64,000 bases of DNA from NCBI RefSeq assembly GCF_029867415.1, contig NC_081182.1, positions 41,403,462 through 41,467,461 on the forward strand, given 5' to 3'. This stretch comes from Vicia villosa. Its lineage: Eukaryota > Streptophyta > Magnoliopsida > Fabales > Fabaceae. This document shows, in pieces, positions 1-9,230 of this stretch. Position 1 is the first letter of the stretch. Each line of letters begins with the position of its first letter. A model generated the notes under the pieces. It saw nothing but the letters and a program-made list of their open reading frames with translations, made no database searches and had not been told where the DNA came from. The translations under genes and the position numbers were made by a program.

Positions 1-143
1 TGATAGTAAATTGGGAAGTCTCTTAAATGATAGTAAATGTAAAACGAGTTGTAATCAACCTGATTTGAAATTTCGAAGTGCCTTTTCTTTCTCCCCCACC
101 ACTCTCAGACGGTTACCTTCTAAGAAATGTGGTAACACTTTCC
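1..143. other. Left flank of the copia insertion, no gene seen
   Basis: I see no coding sequence here. It is the upstream side of the site into which the copia-type element inserted, and it is continuous with 7921 onward once one copy of the tttcc duplication is removed. It is therefore probably the distal promoter of the small ORF at 8053. Confidence 0.5.
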
Positions 144-334
144 TGTGAATACAAGATTACACTCAAAGATGTTTTTGATTCATGGCAAACTCAAATAAGC
201 ATTCAAACAACAAGACGGAAGCAGAAAACTTAAAGAAAAGCAAGCATTGATCTCTCATAGGTCAACCCATTATGTTTATATGTTTATAGGTTGCCTCAAC
301 ACAAGCAAAACAAGAAGAATGCAGAAAAACAGCA

Positions 335-626
335 GTTAGGTCGACCTACCATCAACCCAGGTCGACCTAAAATGGAGAAAAATTCATATATCACTGCTAG
401 GTCGACTCACACATCATTTAGGTCGACCTAAATTGATGAATTCTACATACCAGCCTGTTAGGTCGACCTACACATCAACTAGGTCGACCTAATCTGTGAA
501 AATGTCTCCAGAATGCATCAGAAGAGGATTCTGGTCGACCTACTCCTTCAACAGGTCGACCTAACTGGGAGCAAAATTCTGCAAGCTCTGTTAGGTCGAC
601 CTAAGCACTACAAGTGGTCGACCCAA
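335..626 (+). promoter_or_regulatory. Array of ten GTCGAC-centred palindromes in U3
   Basis: GTCGAC cores start at 340, 361, 401, 422, 462, 483, 534, 555, 595 and 617. Steps are 21, 40, 21, 40, 21, 51, 21, 40 and 22. The fullest copies read TAGGTCGACCTA, a 12-bp perfect palindrome. Each pair can also fold into a hairpin with a stem of about 12-13 bp and a loop of about 8-9 nt. The array ends about 55 bp before a TATA-like box. The same array is in the 3' LTR (first core at 6571). A regulatory role is inferred from position and geometry. Confidence 0.7.
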
Positions 627-681
627 CTGATCAAGAAAGTTCAAAAATCAGTTTTTCTTGGTTCTAACTGTTATGCAATCA

Positions 682-688
682 TATATAT
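682..688 (+). promoter_or_regulatory. TATA-like box of the LTR promoter
   Basis: An AT-only stretch (TATATAT) lies immediately downstream of the palindrome array, followed by a plausible start region. This would put the array in U3 and outside the 5' end of the transcript. The 3' LTR copy lies at about 6913. Confidence 0.45.
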
Positions 689-1686
689 TGTGCAAGGGCA
701 ATTATTCATAAAAATACCAACGACTGAAAGATACACAAACGCTTCTCATCTTCGTTCTTCATCATCTCCAACACAATTACACATAATCATTCTTGCGTTG
801 CGGGTTAGTGATGAGTTCGATAACGTCCATGGAACGGAATTGAAGATTCCTAGTGGGTGAAGGTTTGTGGGGTTTGTTGGTGAATAAAATCTGCGGGTTT
901 TGTCCTCCACGACGGGTGGTTCTTGGGGGGTTTTTATCAAGAGGCGTTCATTGAGGATTCGGTTGAGTGTAACGATTGAGGAACGGGGAGTTCAAGTAAT
1001 CAAGACACTGCAGAAGGGAATCAAAGTGAAGCTCTTGGATAACCTTGATCTGGCTCAAGATTAAGGGGGAAGAAGATTCAAAGGATCGACATAATTGGTT
1101 TATCGTTTATCGCTTTGTTATCTTCTTTGTATATACTACTTTCAACATTAATGAAAGATTACCCAATTTCAATTTGGAATTGGGGGCAGACGTAGTCGTA
1201 GCGAGGACGATCGACGAACTGCCTAAACAAATATCGTGTTCTTGTCGCTTTTACTTTCTCTTTTACTTTCTGTTCATAATTGGTTATAAGTGCAAAATTG
1301 ATCAACGATTCAAGTGTTAAAATTGTGAATTAAAGTTCTGCACAAACATCACAATTCACCACAACTTGAATCACTATCAATTTGAACGTATCACCAAGTG
1401 TTTGTGTTTTTGCTTAATTCAATCTTACTGCATTGCAAATCAAAGTTGTCAATCTAGAAGTTAATTGGTTTTCAGTTGTTAAACGTATTGGTTAGCCATC
1501 ATATTACTTCACCATCAATTCCACTTACTTTTTGGTTTTGAAACACATACGACCTTTGCAATAGCGGTCCGGAATAGACGCAAGTCGATTCAGAACCGCT
1601 TTCGCTCGAGTCAGTAGAAAAATCCGTAAAAACTTAGAGAGATCTATTCACCCCCCCTCTAGATCTTTAGGCCAGCGTCTAACAAG

Positions 1687-1699
1687 TGGCATCAAGAGC
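1687..1699 (+). other. Primer binding site (tRNA-iMet-like)
   Basis: TGGCATCAAGAGC begins two bases after the 5' LTR. It differs slightly from the usual copia site TGGTATCAGAGC, which pairs with the 3' end of initiator tRNA-Met. Confidence 0.6.
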
Positions 1700-1739
1700 T
1701 CTGGTTTATTCCGTGCTACGTGAAACACTTATTGGAAAG

Positions 1740-3479
1740 ATGGCTTCCGGACCTAAAGGGGCTCATAATAGAGCTCCAGTTTTCAACGGAGAAAACTACG
1801 GCTATTGGAAGGATTGTATGTGTGTCCATATCAATGCAATTGATAGGAACATCTGGACAGCTATTGTCAATGGTCCATTTCAGATCACTATGACAAATGC
1901 AGCTGGTGCAGTTGTTCCAAAACCAGAAGATACTTGGAATGCTGAAGATGAAAAGAAATATGCATACGATTGGAAAGCGAGAAACATTCTAATCTCAGCT
2001 CTAGGAGTTGATGAATACTATCGCGTTTCCCATTGTAGATCAGCTAAAGCTATGTGGGACACATTGCAAGTTGCCCACGAGGGAACGGATGATGTCAAAC
2101 TAGCTAGGATCAATACGTTAACTCAAGAGTTCGAACTTTTCCACATGGAAGATGGTGAAACCATCGAAAGCATGCAGAAAAGATTCGTTCACCTGAAAAA
2201 TCGATTAAATTCTCTTGATAGACCTGTTTCCAATGCAGTTGCTACTAACAAAATCTTAAGGTGTTTGAACAGGGAATGGCAGCCCAAAGTTACAGCAATT
2301 AAGGAAGCAAATGATCTCAACACTTTAGACATTACCACTCTCTTTGGTAAACTAGAGGAACATGAACAGCATCTTAAATGCCTTGACATGCATGAGAAGA
2401 GGACAAAGAAAGAAAAGAACATGGAGAAAGAGGTAGAGAAGAAGTCAATAGCTCTAAAAGCTTCGAGCTCCAAGACCTCAAAACGAGAGCCAAAGGATAG
2501 TGACACAAGTGATGACGAAGACTCCGATGATGAGGAAATGGGACTGTTTGTGCGAAGATACAACAAATATCTAAAGAAAAATGGAGCAAAACATTCCGAC
2601 AAAGGATTGATCAACTATAGAAAGCAATCAAACATGTTCAAACAAGATGACGACAACAAAGGAAAGATCAAAGGTCTTTGCTTCAATTGTGGGAAAGCCG
2701 GTCACTACAAACCGGATTGTCCATACCTTAAGAAAGAAAAGGAGAAGAACCAAAGCAAAGGTCATAACAAATCTAAAAGAGCTTACATAGCATGGGAAAG
2801 TGATTCATCTAGTGAAAGCTCGTCAAGCGATGAAGAAGAATCAGCAAACCTATGTTTCATGGCTCATCAAAACAAGAAAAAGAAAGCTGTAAGTCATCTT
2901 AAACCTGAACTCGTAGATAAGGTATCTCATTCTCAACTAAAACTTGCTTTTGAAGAATTACATAGAGATGCAATTAAAGCTTTCAAACTTTTGGCCTCAA
3001 ATAAGAAAATATTTTCATATCTTGAATCAAAAGTTGAGAAAACCGAAAGGGATATGGAAGCTTTAAAACAATCTATGCTAGACATTCAAAAGGACAAAGT
3101 TGAAATAGATCCTACATCATGGTTTGGTTGTGAGACATGTCACATTTGGCAAAAAGAAGTAAGAGATCTAAAAGCCAAGTTAGACAAGGCTCTACAACCA
3201 AAAGTGACTTTTGCAGTTGATCCAAACAAGTTCAAAAGATCGTATACTCCTTTATATAGTAAATACACTTTTGTACCAAAAGTATCAACTAGCAAAACTC
3301 CATATTCTCATCATATTACCTGTCATTATTGTTGCAAAAAGGGACATACCATTGAAAAATGCAAATTTAGGAGAACTTTAGTTCCTAAAGGAGTATTTCA
3401 ATGGTTGCCTAAGTGCAACAAATTGTGTACTCACCATCCAGGACCCAATGAAGATTGGGGACCTTCCACTCTAATTTAA
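1740..3479 (+). CDS. gag: Copia-type Gag polyprotein
   Basis: This gene encodes a 579-residue nucleocapsid/capsid protein that would package the element RNA. I start at the ATG at 1740; the open frame upstream reads through the primer site and lacks an ATG. The N-terminal half has the UBN2-type capsid pattern of plant copia Gag, including a YWKDCM motif and the segment AKAMWDTLQVAHEGTDDVK. An acidic/lysine-rich linker follows. One CCHC zinc knuckle (CFNCGKAGHYKPDC) starts at about residue 314, and a second, variant one (CHYCCKKGHTIEKC) at about residue 528. A region predicted to be helical lies between them. In relatives gag is fused to pol; here it stops at GPSTLI and the downstream pol is lost. 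The gene looks intact and could act with proteins supplied in trans. Confidence 0.9.
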   Translation: MASGPKGAHNRAPVFNGENYGYWKDCMCVHINAIDRNIWTAIVNGPFQITMTNAAGAVVPKPEDTWNAEDEKKYAYDWKARNILISALGVDEYYRVSHCRSAKAMWDTLQVAHEGTDDVKLARINTLTQEFELFHMEDGETIESMQKRFVHLKNRLNSLDRPVSNAVATNKILRCLNREWQPKVTAIKEANDLNTLDITTLFGKLEEHEQHLKCLDMHEKRTKKEKNMEKEVEKKSIALKASSSKTSKREPKDSDTSDDEDSDDEEMGLFVRRYNKYLKKNGAKHSDKGLINYRKQSNMFKQDDDNKGKIKGLCFNCGKAGHYKPDCPYLKKEKEKNQSKGHNKSKRAYIAWESDSSSESSSSDEEESANLCFMAHQNKKKKAVSHLKPELVDKVSHSQLKLAFEELHRDAIKAFKLLASNKKIFSYLESKVEKTERDMEALKQSMLDIQKDKVEIDPTSWFGCETCHIWQKEVRDLKAKLDKALQPKVTFAVDPNKFKRSYTPLYSKYTFVPKVSTSKTPYSHHITCHYCCKKGHTIEKCKFRRTLVPKGVFQWLPKCNKLCTHHPGPNEDWGPSTLI

Positions 3480-3514
3480 TCTCGCAGGAAAAGTGTCTTG
3501 ACATCGCCGAACGG

Positions 3515-3553
3515 TGGTAGTTCCTTGATAGCTGGTGCTCAAGACACATATAG
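3515..3553 (+). pseudogene. Decayed retroviral-type protease start
   Basis: Directly after gag, in another frame, a short stretch resembles the conserved copia protease entry (a W-x-LDSG-C-S-R-H pattern). The catalytic DSG triad has become DSW, and stop codons lie on both sides (3518-3520 and 3551-3553). No further protease, integrase or RT similarity was recognised downstream. It marks where pol once joined gag. Confidence 0.65.
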
Positions 3554-4173
3554 GAAGACATACCAATTTTGGTATGTCATCTATGAAGACAGTTTGAAGA
3601 ATCATACTTGGCAAAGGAAATGTAGGTGTCCTAGCCATCGCAAATGTATGAGATACATTACAAATACAGATATTCCGAAAAACACATAGGACGCAGTACT
3701 TGATGTGCAAATTGGCAAGTTGCATTGCAAAGAGATTTTAAACCTATTCTTAGCAGAATATTGTTTGGGACTATGTCCCGCATCCGGGAGAACATCGAGT
3801 AATTGATACTAGATAAGTTTTTCGCAAAAATCAACCTGTGAGACATTCCATCAAAACAATTCATTATCAAATCTAGGAGTATGGCACACTGACAAGAAGA
3901 CTCCACACAATGATGACAAAACACCTACATATTGAGAAAGCGGTAACATGTTTATTGTTCACTTCCAAAAATTTTATTGATGCTATAATATGCTATCAAT
4001 TAACATGCTTATAGTGACTTCATGTGCTCTTATCTACTCTTCTCAAATACTTATGTATATATGTTCATCATTTCATTCATAACATACAATGGTTGTGCAT
4101 TCAAGCAAATGACAAAACAAAAATACATCATATAGAAACATTTCTAAGGCATTTTCATCATTGAAAGAAACTT
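3554..4173. other. Internal non-coding stretch of the copia element
   Basis: About 620 bp with no supported gene. It occupies the place where pol would lie. Short ORFs here have stops and no recognisable domains. Confidence 0.5.
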
Positions 4174-4380
4174 AGGTCGACCTACCCTGTATTTGAGCCG
4201 ACCTACATAAGAAGCTTCTTTAGGAAAACCAAAAAGGTCCAGTTGCGTCGACCTACTCACAATTTAGGTCGACCTAATTTGGTCATTTGTTTTTGTTACT
4301 TCTGTTAGGTCGACCCAGCTTCACTTTAGGTCGACCTACTGCGTAAATTTTTCCATATTTGGGTCTGTTAGGTCGACCCG
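4174..4380 (+). promoter_or_regulatory. Second GTCGAC palindrome array, upstream of the extra gene
   Basis: Cores start at 4176, 4197 (degenerate, GCCGAC), 4247, 4268, 4309, 4330 and 4372. Steps are 21, 50, 21, 41, 21 and 42, the same 21-bp pairing as in the LTR. The array ends about 140 bp before the ATG at 4517, followed by a pyrimidine-rich leader. Its position suggests a promoter or enhancer for the extra gene. Confidence 0.65.
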
Positions 4381-4516
4381 ACCCAATAACATTCATTCAA
4401 AACACTCCATTCTTGCATTCCCTCTCATTCTCATCTCTTTTGGTACGGCTAACCCTAATTCCTCAAACTCAAAACTGTCAAAAATCATCCCTCTCTCACT
4501 CAAAGCATCTCCAACC

Positions 4517-5938
4517 ATGCCTCCAAAATCAAGAAAAGGAAAGGAAATTGCTTCCAGTTCATCATCTCAACCGGTAAGTGCTATTGTTCATCCTGATTGT
4601 AGAGAAAACTTTGAGAAGTGGCAGATGAAAAGGAAAATTGTTAAGCAATATACTTATGATCCAAATCTTGTCGAAAACATGCATATCCCTGATGTCGCTG
4701 CGTTAATTGAACATCAAAATATTCATCCCTTATTGCAATGTGATACCCCGTACTGTGAAAATACCGTTAGGGCTTTCTATGTAGGATTTACAAAAGGAGA
4801 CGGTTGTAATTTCCGTTTCAAAATGGGATCTAGATCGCATGTTGTCGACAAACGGGTCTGGATTAGTATCTTTGGTCTGACAATCGTTGGTGATGAACTC
4901 CGTATGGTAGACGGGGATGTACCGGGAAACTATGACCATGAGGCCTACATGAAGTCAATCCTCAAAGATCCTTCCGTATTTGACAGATCAAATGAAACAA
5001 TAACAGCTGGTCATTTGAAGCGAGATCCTAGGCTCTTGAACTGGGTAATCTCAAGAATCATTCGACCAAGGGCAGGAGGATATTCGAGAATTGAAAGAAA
5101 TGAAGTGGTGCTCATGTATCTGCTGCAAAATAGAACGCGTTTACACTGGCCTCACTTCCTAGCTGCTAAGTTTCATGAGGTCAAACAGAAAACTACAGCC
5201 CTGTGTTATGGTTCAATCATTCAAACAATTGTCAATCACTTTGGTATGCGACTTGATCACTTACACTACACTCGCGTACATCAATCCCAGGAATTCTCAC
5301 AAACCACCTTGACTCTTATGGGATATCATTGGAATCCTGTTAGGAAAACCTATTATCTCATTCAAAAAGGAACAGGGAAGGTTATCTACAACTATGATGA
5401 TCCTACGGAGTTTGGAAACAATGTAGGAAATGAGGAAGAGGGAAACGATCAAGAAATAGCAAATGATGAGGATCAAACCATGGAAGACATCGCTCATGAC
5501 ACGGATCCAAATTGGCAATATGTTCCGTCTCAACAGGAAGAAGTTCCTTGGGGATACACTGCTCCACCTCCTCCTGATCAATCCAACATAATATCTATGC
5601 TTGAAGCTATGCAACTTCAACAACAGCAGAACTTTGAAACTCAACAGCTTCAATTTCAAACAATGCAGCAGCTTCAACAAGATAGATATGAGGAACAACA
5701 ACGTCAATACCAATCTTTGTACGGCTTGGTTCAGGAACAAAGGAACGATTTTGAAACGTTTGCATCCAACTCCATATTGAGGCAGAATCAGTTTGAGGAA
5801 ACGGCATTGCATCGTCATGCTAACATAAGCCAAAGCTTCAACACTCTTAACATGTCTGTGCTGGATTTGTTGGAACAGGTTGAAGAAGATCGACCTCATA
5901 CATTTCAAAGAGGAAGAGGAAGAAGGGGCAGGCGTTAG
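4517..5938 (+). CDS. Extra ORF of the copia element, plant-transposon-protein/env-like
   Basis: This is an intact 473-residue protein. Residues about 20-270 resemble the 'putative plant transposon protein' domain found in retroelement-associated plant ORFs, which occurs also in env-like ORFs of SIRE/Athila-type elements; I recognise it from pattern and have no search result. A very acidic stretch follows (about 295-330), then a Pro-rich segment. A Gln-rich, probably coiled-coil region spans about 365-450, and the protein ends in RGRGRRGRR. I see no signal peptide or hydrophobic membrane segment, which argues against a true envelope. The leader (4381-4516) is pyrimidine-rich and gene-like and is preceded by the palindrome array, so the gene may have its own promoter. 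Function is unknown; DNA or RNA binding through the basic tail is only inference. Confidence 0.75.
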   Translation: MPPKSRKGKEIASSSSSQPVSAIVHPDCRENFEKWQMKRKIVKQYTYDPNLVENMHIPDVAALIEHQNIHPLLQCDTPYCENTVRAFYVGFTKGDGCNFRFKMGSRSHVVDKRVWISIFGLTIVGDELRMVDGDVPGNYDHEAYMKSILKDPSVFDRSNETITAGHLKRDPRLLNWVISRIIRPRAGGYSRIERNEVVLMYLLQNRTRLHWPHFLAAKFHEVKQKTTALCYGSIIQTIVNHFGMRLDHLHYTRVHQSQEFSQTTLTLMGYHWNPVRKTYYLIQKGTGKVIYNYDDPTEFGNNVGNEEEGNDQEIANDEDQTMEDIAHDTDPNWQYVPSQQEEVPWGYTAPPPPDQSNIISMLEAMQLQQQQNFETQQLQFQTMQQLQQDRYEEQQRQYQSLYGLVQEQRNDFETFASNSILRQNQFEETALHRHANISQSFNTLNMSVLDLLEQVEEDRPHTFQRGRGRRGRR

Positions 5939-6374
5939 GACATATTGTTTATCATATCATCATTTCATTGCATTTCATGCCATTAAGTTTTTTGTTTTGT
6001 TGTTAAAAACATTATATGATGTAGTACTCTCTGTTTTCTTTTATAAATCTCTTGAACTACTATGTATGTTGTTGGCTTTCTTTAAAAACATGATTAGCTC
6101 TTATGATTTCACCATTTACATATTATCTATCTCTATGACTACCGGTATTCTTTATTACTCTTGTTTCTCTCCTACTCTGTTCTCTTTGTTTCTCTTTTTG
6201 ATGTTGTCAAAGGGGGAGATAGATACAATAGATGCTGAGTGTACGGGGGAGCTTTGTTGAGAGATTGCCCTGTTGAGAGATAGATGCTGGATGTACGGGG
6301 GAGCTCTGTTGAGTCTTTATCATTTACTACCAAAGCTTAGACGAATGGTTTGCCATCATCAAAAAGGGGGAGTA
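5939..6374 (+). other. 3' region and polypurine tract of the copia element
   Basis: No gene is supported. The segment holds a partial duplication (a gatgctg...gtacgggggagct unit near 6230 and again near 6284) and ends in a purine tract with aaaaaggggg at 6361-6370, four bases before the 3' LTR. This is the expected plus-strand priming site. Confidence 0.65.
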
Positions 6375-7915
6375 TGTGAATACAAGATTACACTCAAAGA
6401 TGTTTTTGATTCATGGCAAACTCAAATAAGCATTCAAACAACAAGACGGAAGCAGAAAACTTAAAGAAAAGCAAGCATTGATCTCTCATAGGTCAACCCA
6501 TTATGTTTATATGTTTATAGGTTGCCTCAACACAAGCAAAACAATAAGAATGCAGAAAAACAGCAGTTAGGTCGACCTACCATCAACCCAGGTCGACCTA
6601 AAATGGAGAAAAATTCATATATCACTGCTAGGTCGACTCACACATCATTTAGGTCGACCTAAATTGATGAATTCTACATACCAGCCTGTTAGGTCGACCT
6701 ACACATCAACTAGGTCGACCTAATCTGTGAAAATGTCTCCAGAATGCATCAGAAGAGGATTCTGGTCGACCTACTCCTTCAACAGGTCGACCTAACTGGG
6801 AGCAAAATTCTGCAAGCTCTGTTAGGTCGACCTAAGCACTACAAGTGGTCGACCCAACTGATCAAGAAAGTTCAAAAATCAGTTTTTCTTGGTTCTAACT
6901 GTTATGCAATCATATATATTGTGCAAGGGCAATTATTCATAAAAATACCAACGACTGAAAGATACACAAACGCTTCTCATCTTCGTTCTTCATCATCTCC
7001 AACACAATTACACATAATCATTCTTGCGTTGCGGGTTAGTGATGAGTTCGATAACGTCCATGGAACGGAATTGAAGATTCCTAGTGGGTGAAGGTTTGTG
7101 GGGTTTGTTGGTGAATAAAATCTGCGGGTTTTGTCCTCCACGACGGGTGGTTCTTGGGGGTTTTTATCAAGAGGCGTTCATTGAGGATTCGGCTGAGTGT
7201 AACGATTGAGGAACGGGGAGTTCAAGTAATCAAGACACTGCAGAAGGGAATCAAAGTGAAGCTCTTGGATAACCTTGATCTGGCTCAAGATTAAGGGGGA
7301 AGAAGATTCAAAGGATCGACATAATTGGTTTATCGTTTATCGCTTTGTTATCTTCTTTGTATATACTACTTTCAACATTAATGAAAGATTACCCAATTTC
7401 AATTTGGAATTGGGGGCAGACGTAGTCGTAGCGAGGACGATCGACGAACTGCCTAAACAAATATCGTGTTCTTGTCGCTTTTACTTTCTCTTTTACTTTC
7501 TGTTCATAATTGGTTATAAGTGCAAAATTGATCAACGATTCAAGTGTTAAAATTGTGAATTAAAGTTCTGCACAAACATCACAATTCACCACAACTTGAA
7601 TCACTATCAATTTGAACGTATCACCAAGTGTTTGTGTTTTTGCTTAATTCAATCTTACTGCATTGCAAATCAAAGTTGTCAATCTAGAAGTTAATTGGTT
7701 TTCAGTTGTTAAACGTATTGGTTAGCCATCATATTACTTCACCATCAATTCCACTTACTTTTTGGTTTTGAAACACATACGACCTTTGCAATAGCGGTCC
7801 GGAATAGACGCAAGTCGATTCAGAACCGCTTTCGCTCGAGTCAGTAGAAAAATCCGTAAAAACTTAGAGAGATCTATTCACCCCCCCCTCTAGATCTTTA
7901 GGCCAGCGTCTAACA
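6375..7915 (+). repeat. 3' LTR of the copia-type element
   Basis: Nearly identical to 144-1684: a g/t change near the 5' end, a t/c change near 7193, and one length change each in a G-run and a C-run. It carries the same ten-core palindrome array starting at 6571. It is followed by the right copy of the tttcc duplication. Confidence 0.95.
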
Positions 7916-7920
7916 TTTCC

Positions 7921-8052
7921 TACTTAAAAGCCTGCTCTCTCACCCATTTTTCTTCTAATCACATCCAAAATCATTTTCGATCTTTACTCTTTTTCTCTAC
8001 TCAATTTCGATCATTTTCTCTCTCTCTCTCTCTTGTAACCGTTTTCATCACA
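7921..8052 (+). promoter_or_regulatory. Leader/promoter-proximal DNA split by the copia insertion
   Basis: A TATA-like tacttaaaag lies right at the insertion point. It is followed by a C/T-rich leader with a (TC)n run at about 8017-8033, ending at the ATG at 8053. If this is a real promoter, the retrotransposon has separated it from DNA upstream of the TATA-like box. Confidence 0.4.
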
Positions 8053-8328
8053 ATGTCTAGCCGCGGTGGAGGAAACCATCCCGAAAGACGCCGGAGTCAA
8101 CCATCTCCTGCACATTCTCAACAATCATCCGTCAATACTGCAGGATCAGGCCGTGGTGGTGGTGGTCGTGGCTCTCGCGGTGGACGTACCACCGGTTCTT
8201 CTTCCTCCGGACATCCACCTCCTCCGTCAAATGCTTCGCCATCAGTCACCCCTACTCCTACTCCTCCATCTGTTGCAGCTCCGGTTGTTCGTCCACCTGT
8301 TGCATCGTCTCCTCCATCGTCTTTCTAA
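8053..8328 (+). CDS. Small Gly/Arg/Ser/Pro-rich ORF, unknown
   Basis: A 91-residue ORF that I do not recognise. The first half is rich in Gly, Arg and Ser with RGGR-type repeats; the second half is rich in Pro, Ser and Thr. Such low-complexity N-termini occur in RNA-binding proteins and in transposon-encoded proteins. It may be the first exon of a longer gene whose remainder is lost, or a gene fragment carried by the MULE whose end lies at 9230. The (TC)n leader and TATA-like site support transcription. Composition alone can create such ORFs, so confidence is low. Confidence 0.35.
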   Translation: MSSRGGGNHPERRRSQPSPAHSQQSSVNTAGSGRGGGGRGSRGGRTTGSSSSGHPPPPSNASPSVTPTPTPPSVAAPVVRPPVASSPPSSF

Positions 8329-8739
8329 CCTCATTCTTTTATCATCAGGATCAGGACTTTTCAAATTCCCGCTCATATGAGAATCAATCGGGTTAAACTT
8401 GATTAAAGCACGCTTCATATATATGAATGTACTAGTACTCATTGACTGTACTCATACAGTATCCTACTAGATATTGTACAAACATGTTTAAATGATAACA
8501 ACTATGTTAACAAAAGGGCAACAATTTCTACACCTCTTGGAAAAAACATTGGATGAATAATCGAAACAAACCCTAAATTAGGTGTATTTTCCCATTAGGG
8601 TTTCATGATCATGAGAGTAATGTAAGTGAAATGTAAGAACAGAAAAACAATAAAAGTAAAGAAAGTGTAATTACCGGGAATATGAAAAGGAGGAGGTAGG
8701 TGAACAAGGGTTGGATTTGGTTCAGTGATGCTGAGTTCA
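8329..8739. other. No gene seen
   Basis: AT-rich sequence with no supported coding region between the Gly/Arg/Pro ORF and the recognisable MULE end. Confidence 0.4.
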
Positions 8740-9230
8740 CCCCGTTGAGTTCACCCCATTCGAAGGGTCCGATCGAGTTGGATGCGAAACTTCAAAGATC
8801 GGGGGCCGACGTTATCAAAATGTTGACTCATCCTAACCTATCAGTGTTTAACAATATGTAACTTTAATCTTATGTAATGTTATCTATGTAATCTTCATCA
8901 TTTAAATAAATCGAATCATTGTTGTTTGTTATTTTTCTTCTGTCCCAAACCTTATTTCGGAAGTTCATTTCCGAATTCTTCAAAGGGGGGTGAATTCAGA
9001 GATGCACTTCCGAATTCATCTATTTTCTGGAAAAAAAACAATATTTCGGATGTACATTTCCGAAGTTAATGTTTTTCATAAAAAAAACACGTTTTCGGAA
9101 GTACATCTCCGAAACCACCTTTTTTTTCATAAAATAAATGACTTCGGAAATGTATTTCCGAAACACGGGGCATTTTAAGAATTTCGCCAGGGGTGACCAA
9201 GAAAGTAAAGAGGTGGGTAAAGAAATTTCC
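8740..9230 (+). mobile_element. Terminal part of a second MULE (element A)
   Basis: From about 8757 this is a diverged inverted copy of 9713-10208. It holds the last 30 or so codons of the same small protein (ending KMLTHPNLSVFNNM), then five 20-bp TTCGGA...TCCGAA-type palindromes about 41-50 bp apart. It ends in aaagaaatttcc, matching the terminal repeat of element B. The left end is not in view, and the copia element lies in the same stretch. It was probably a MULE or a deletion derivative in + orientation. Confidence 0.7.

Larger units (their letters stand above)
144..1684 (+). repeat. 5' LTR of the copia-type element
   Basis: This is a direct repeat of 6375-7915 bounded by TG...CA. It contains the palindrome array (335-626), a TATA-like box (682-688) and a possible AATAAA signal near 884. 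The short ORFs inside it recur in the other LTR, have no family resemblance and are not treated as genes. Confidence 0.95.
144..7915 (+). mobile_element. Complete non-autonomous Ty1/copia-type LTR retrotransposon
   Basis: The two 1541-bp LTRs (144-1684 and 6375-7915) start TGTGAATAC and end GTCTAACA. A perfect 5-bp target duplication, tttcc, lies at 139-143 and 7916-7920. A tRNA-iMet-like primer site follows the left LTR and a purine tract precedes the right LTR. By eye the LTRs differ by about two substitutions and two 1-bp indels, so insertion was recent. Inside are a gag gene, a decayed protease scrap and a second intact gene. No integrase, reverse transcriptase or RNase H is present, so enzymes must have come from another element. 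The lineage resembles SIRE/Maximus (long LTRs, gggggag-rich tract before the 3' LTR, extra 3' ORF), but without pol this is tentative. Confidence 0.93.

Noticed and set aside
335..626. CRISPR-like regular array
   Set aside because: The genome is plant nuclear DNA, the palindromes are only 12 bp, the spacers are short and similar, and there are no cas genes. It is an LTR cis-array.
513..1320. Two open frames (513-860 and 1045-1320) repeated at 6744 and 7275
   Set aside because: They lie in both LTRs, the first simply reads through the palindrome array, and neither resembles any protein family.
1686..1739. Gag start upstream of the ATG at 1740
   Set aside because: It would read through the primer binding site and needs a GTG start.
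2189..2614. Minus-strand ORFs within the copia gag
   Set aside because: Antisense shadows of the acidic/Lys-rich linker (Ser/Phe-rich translation).
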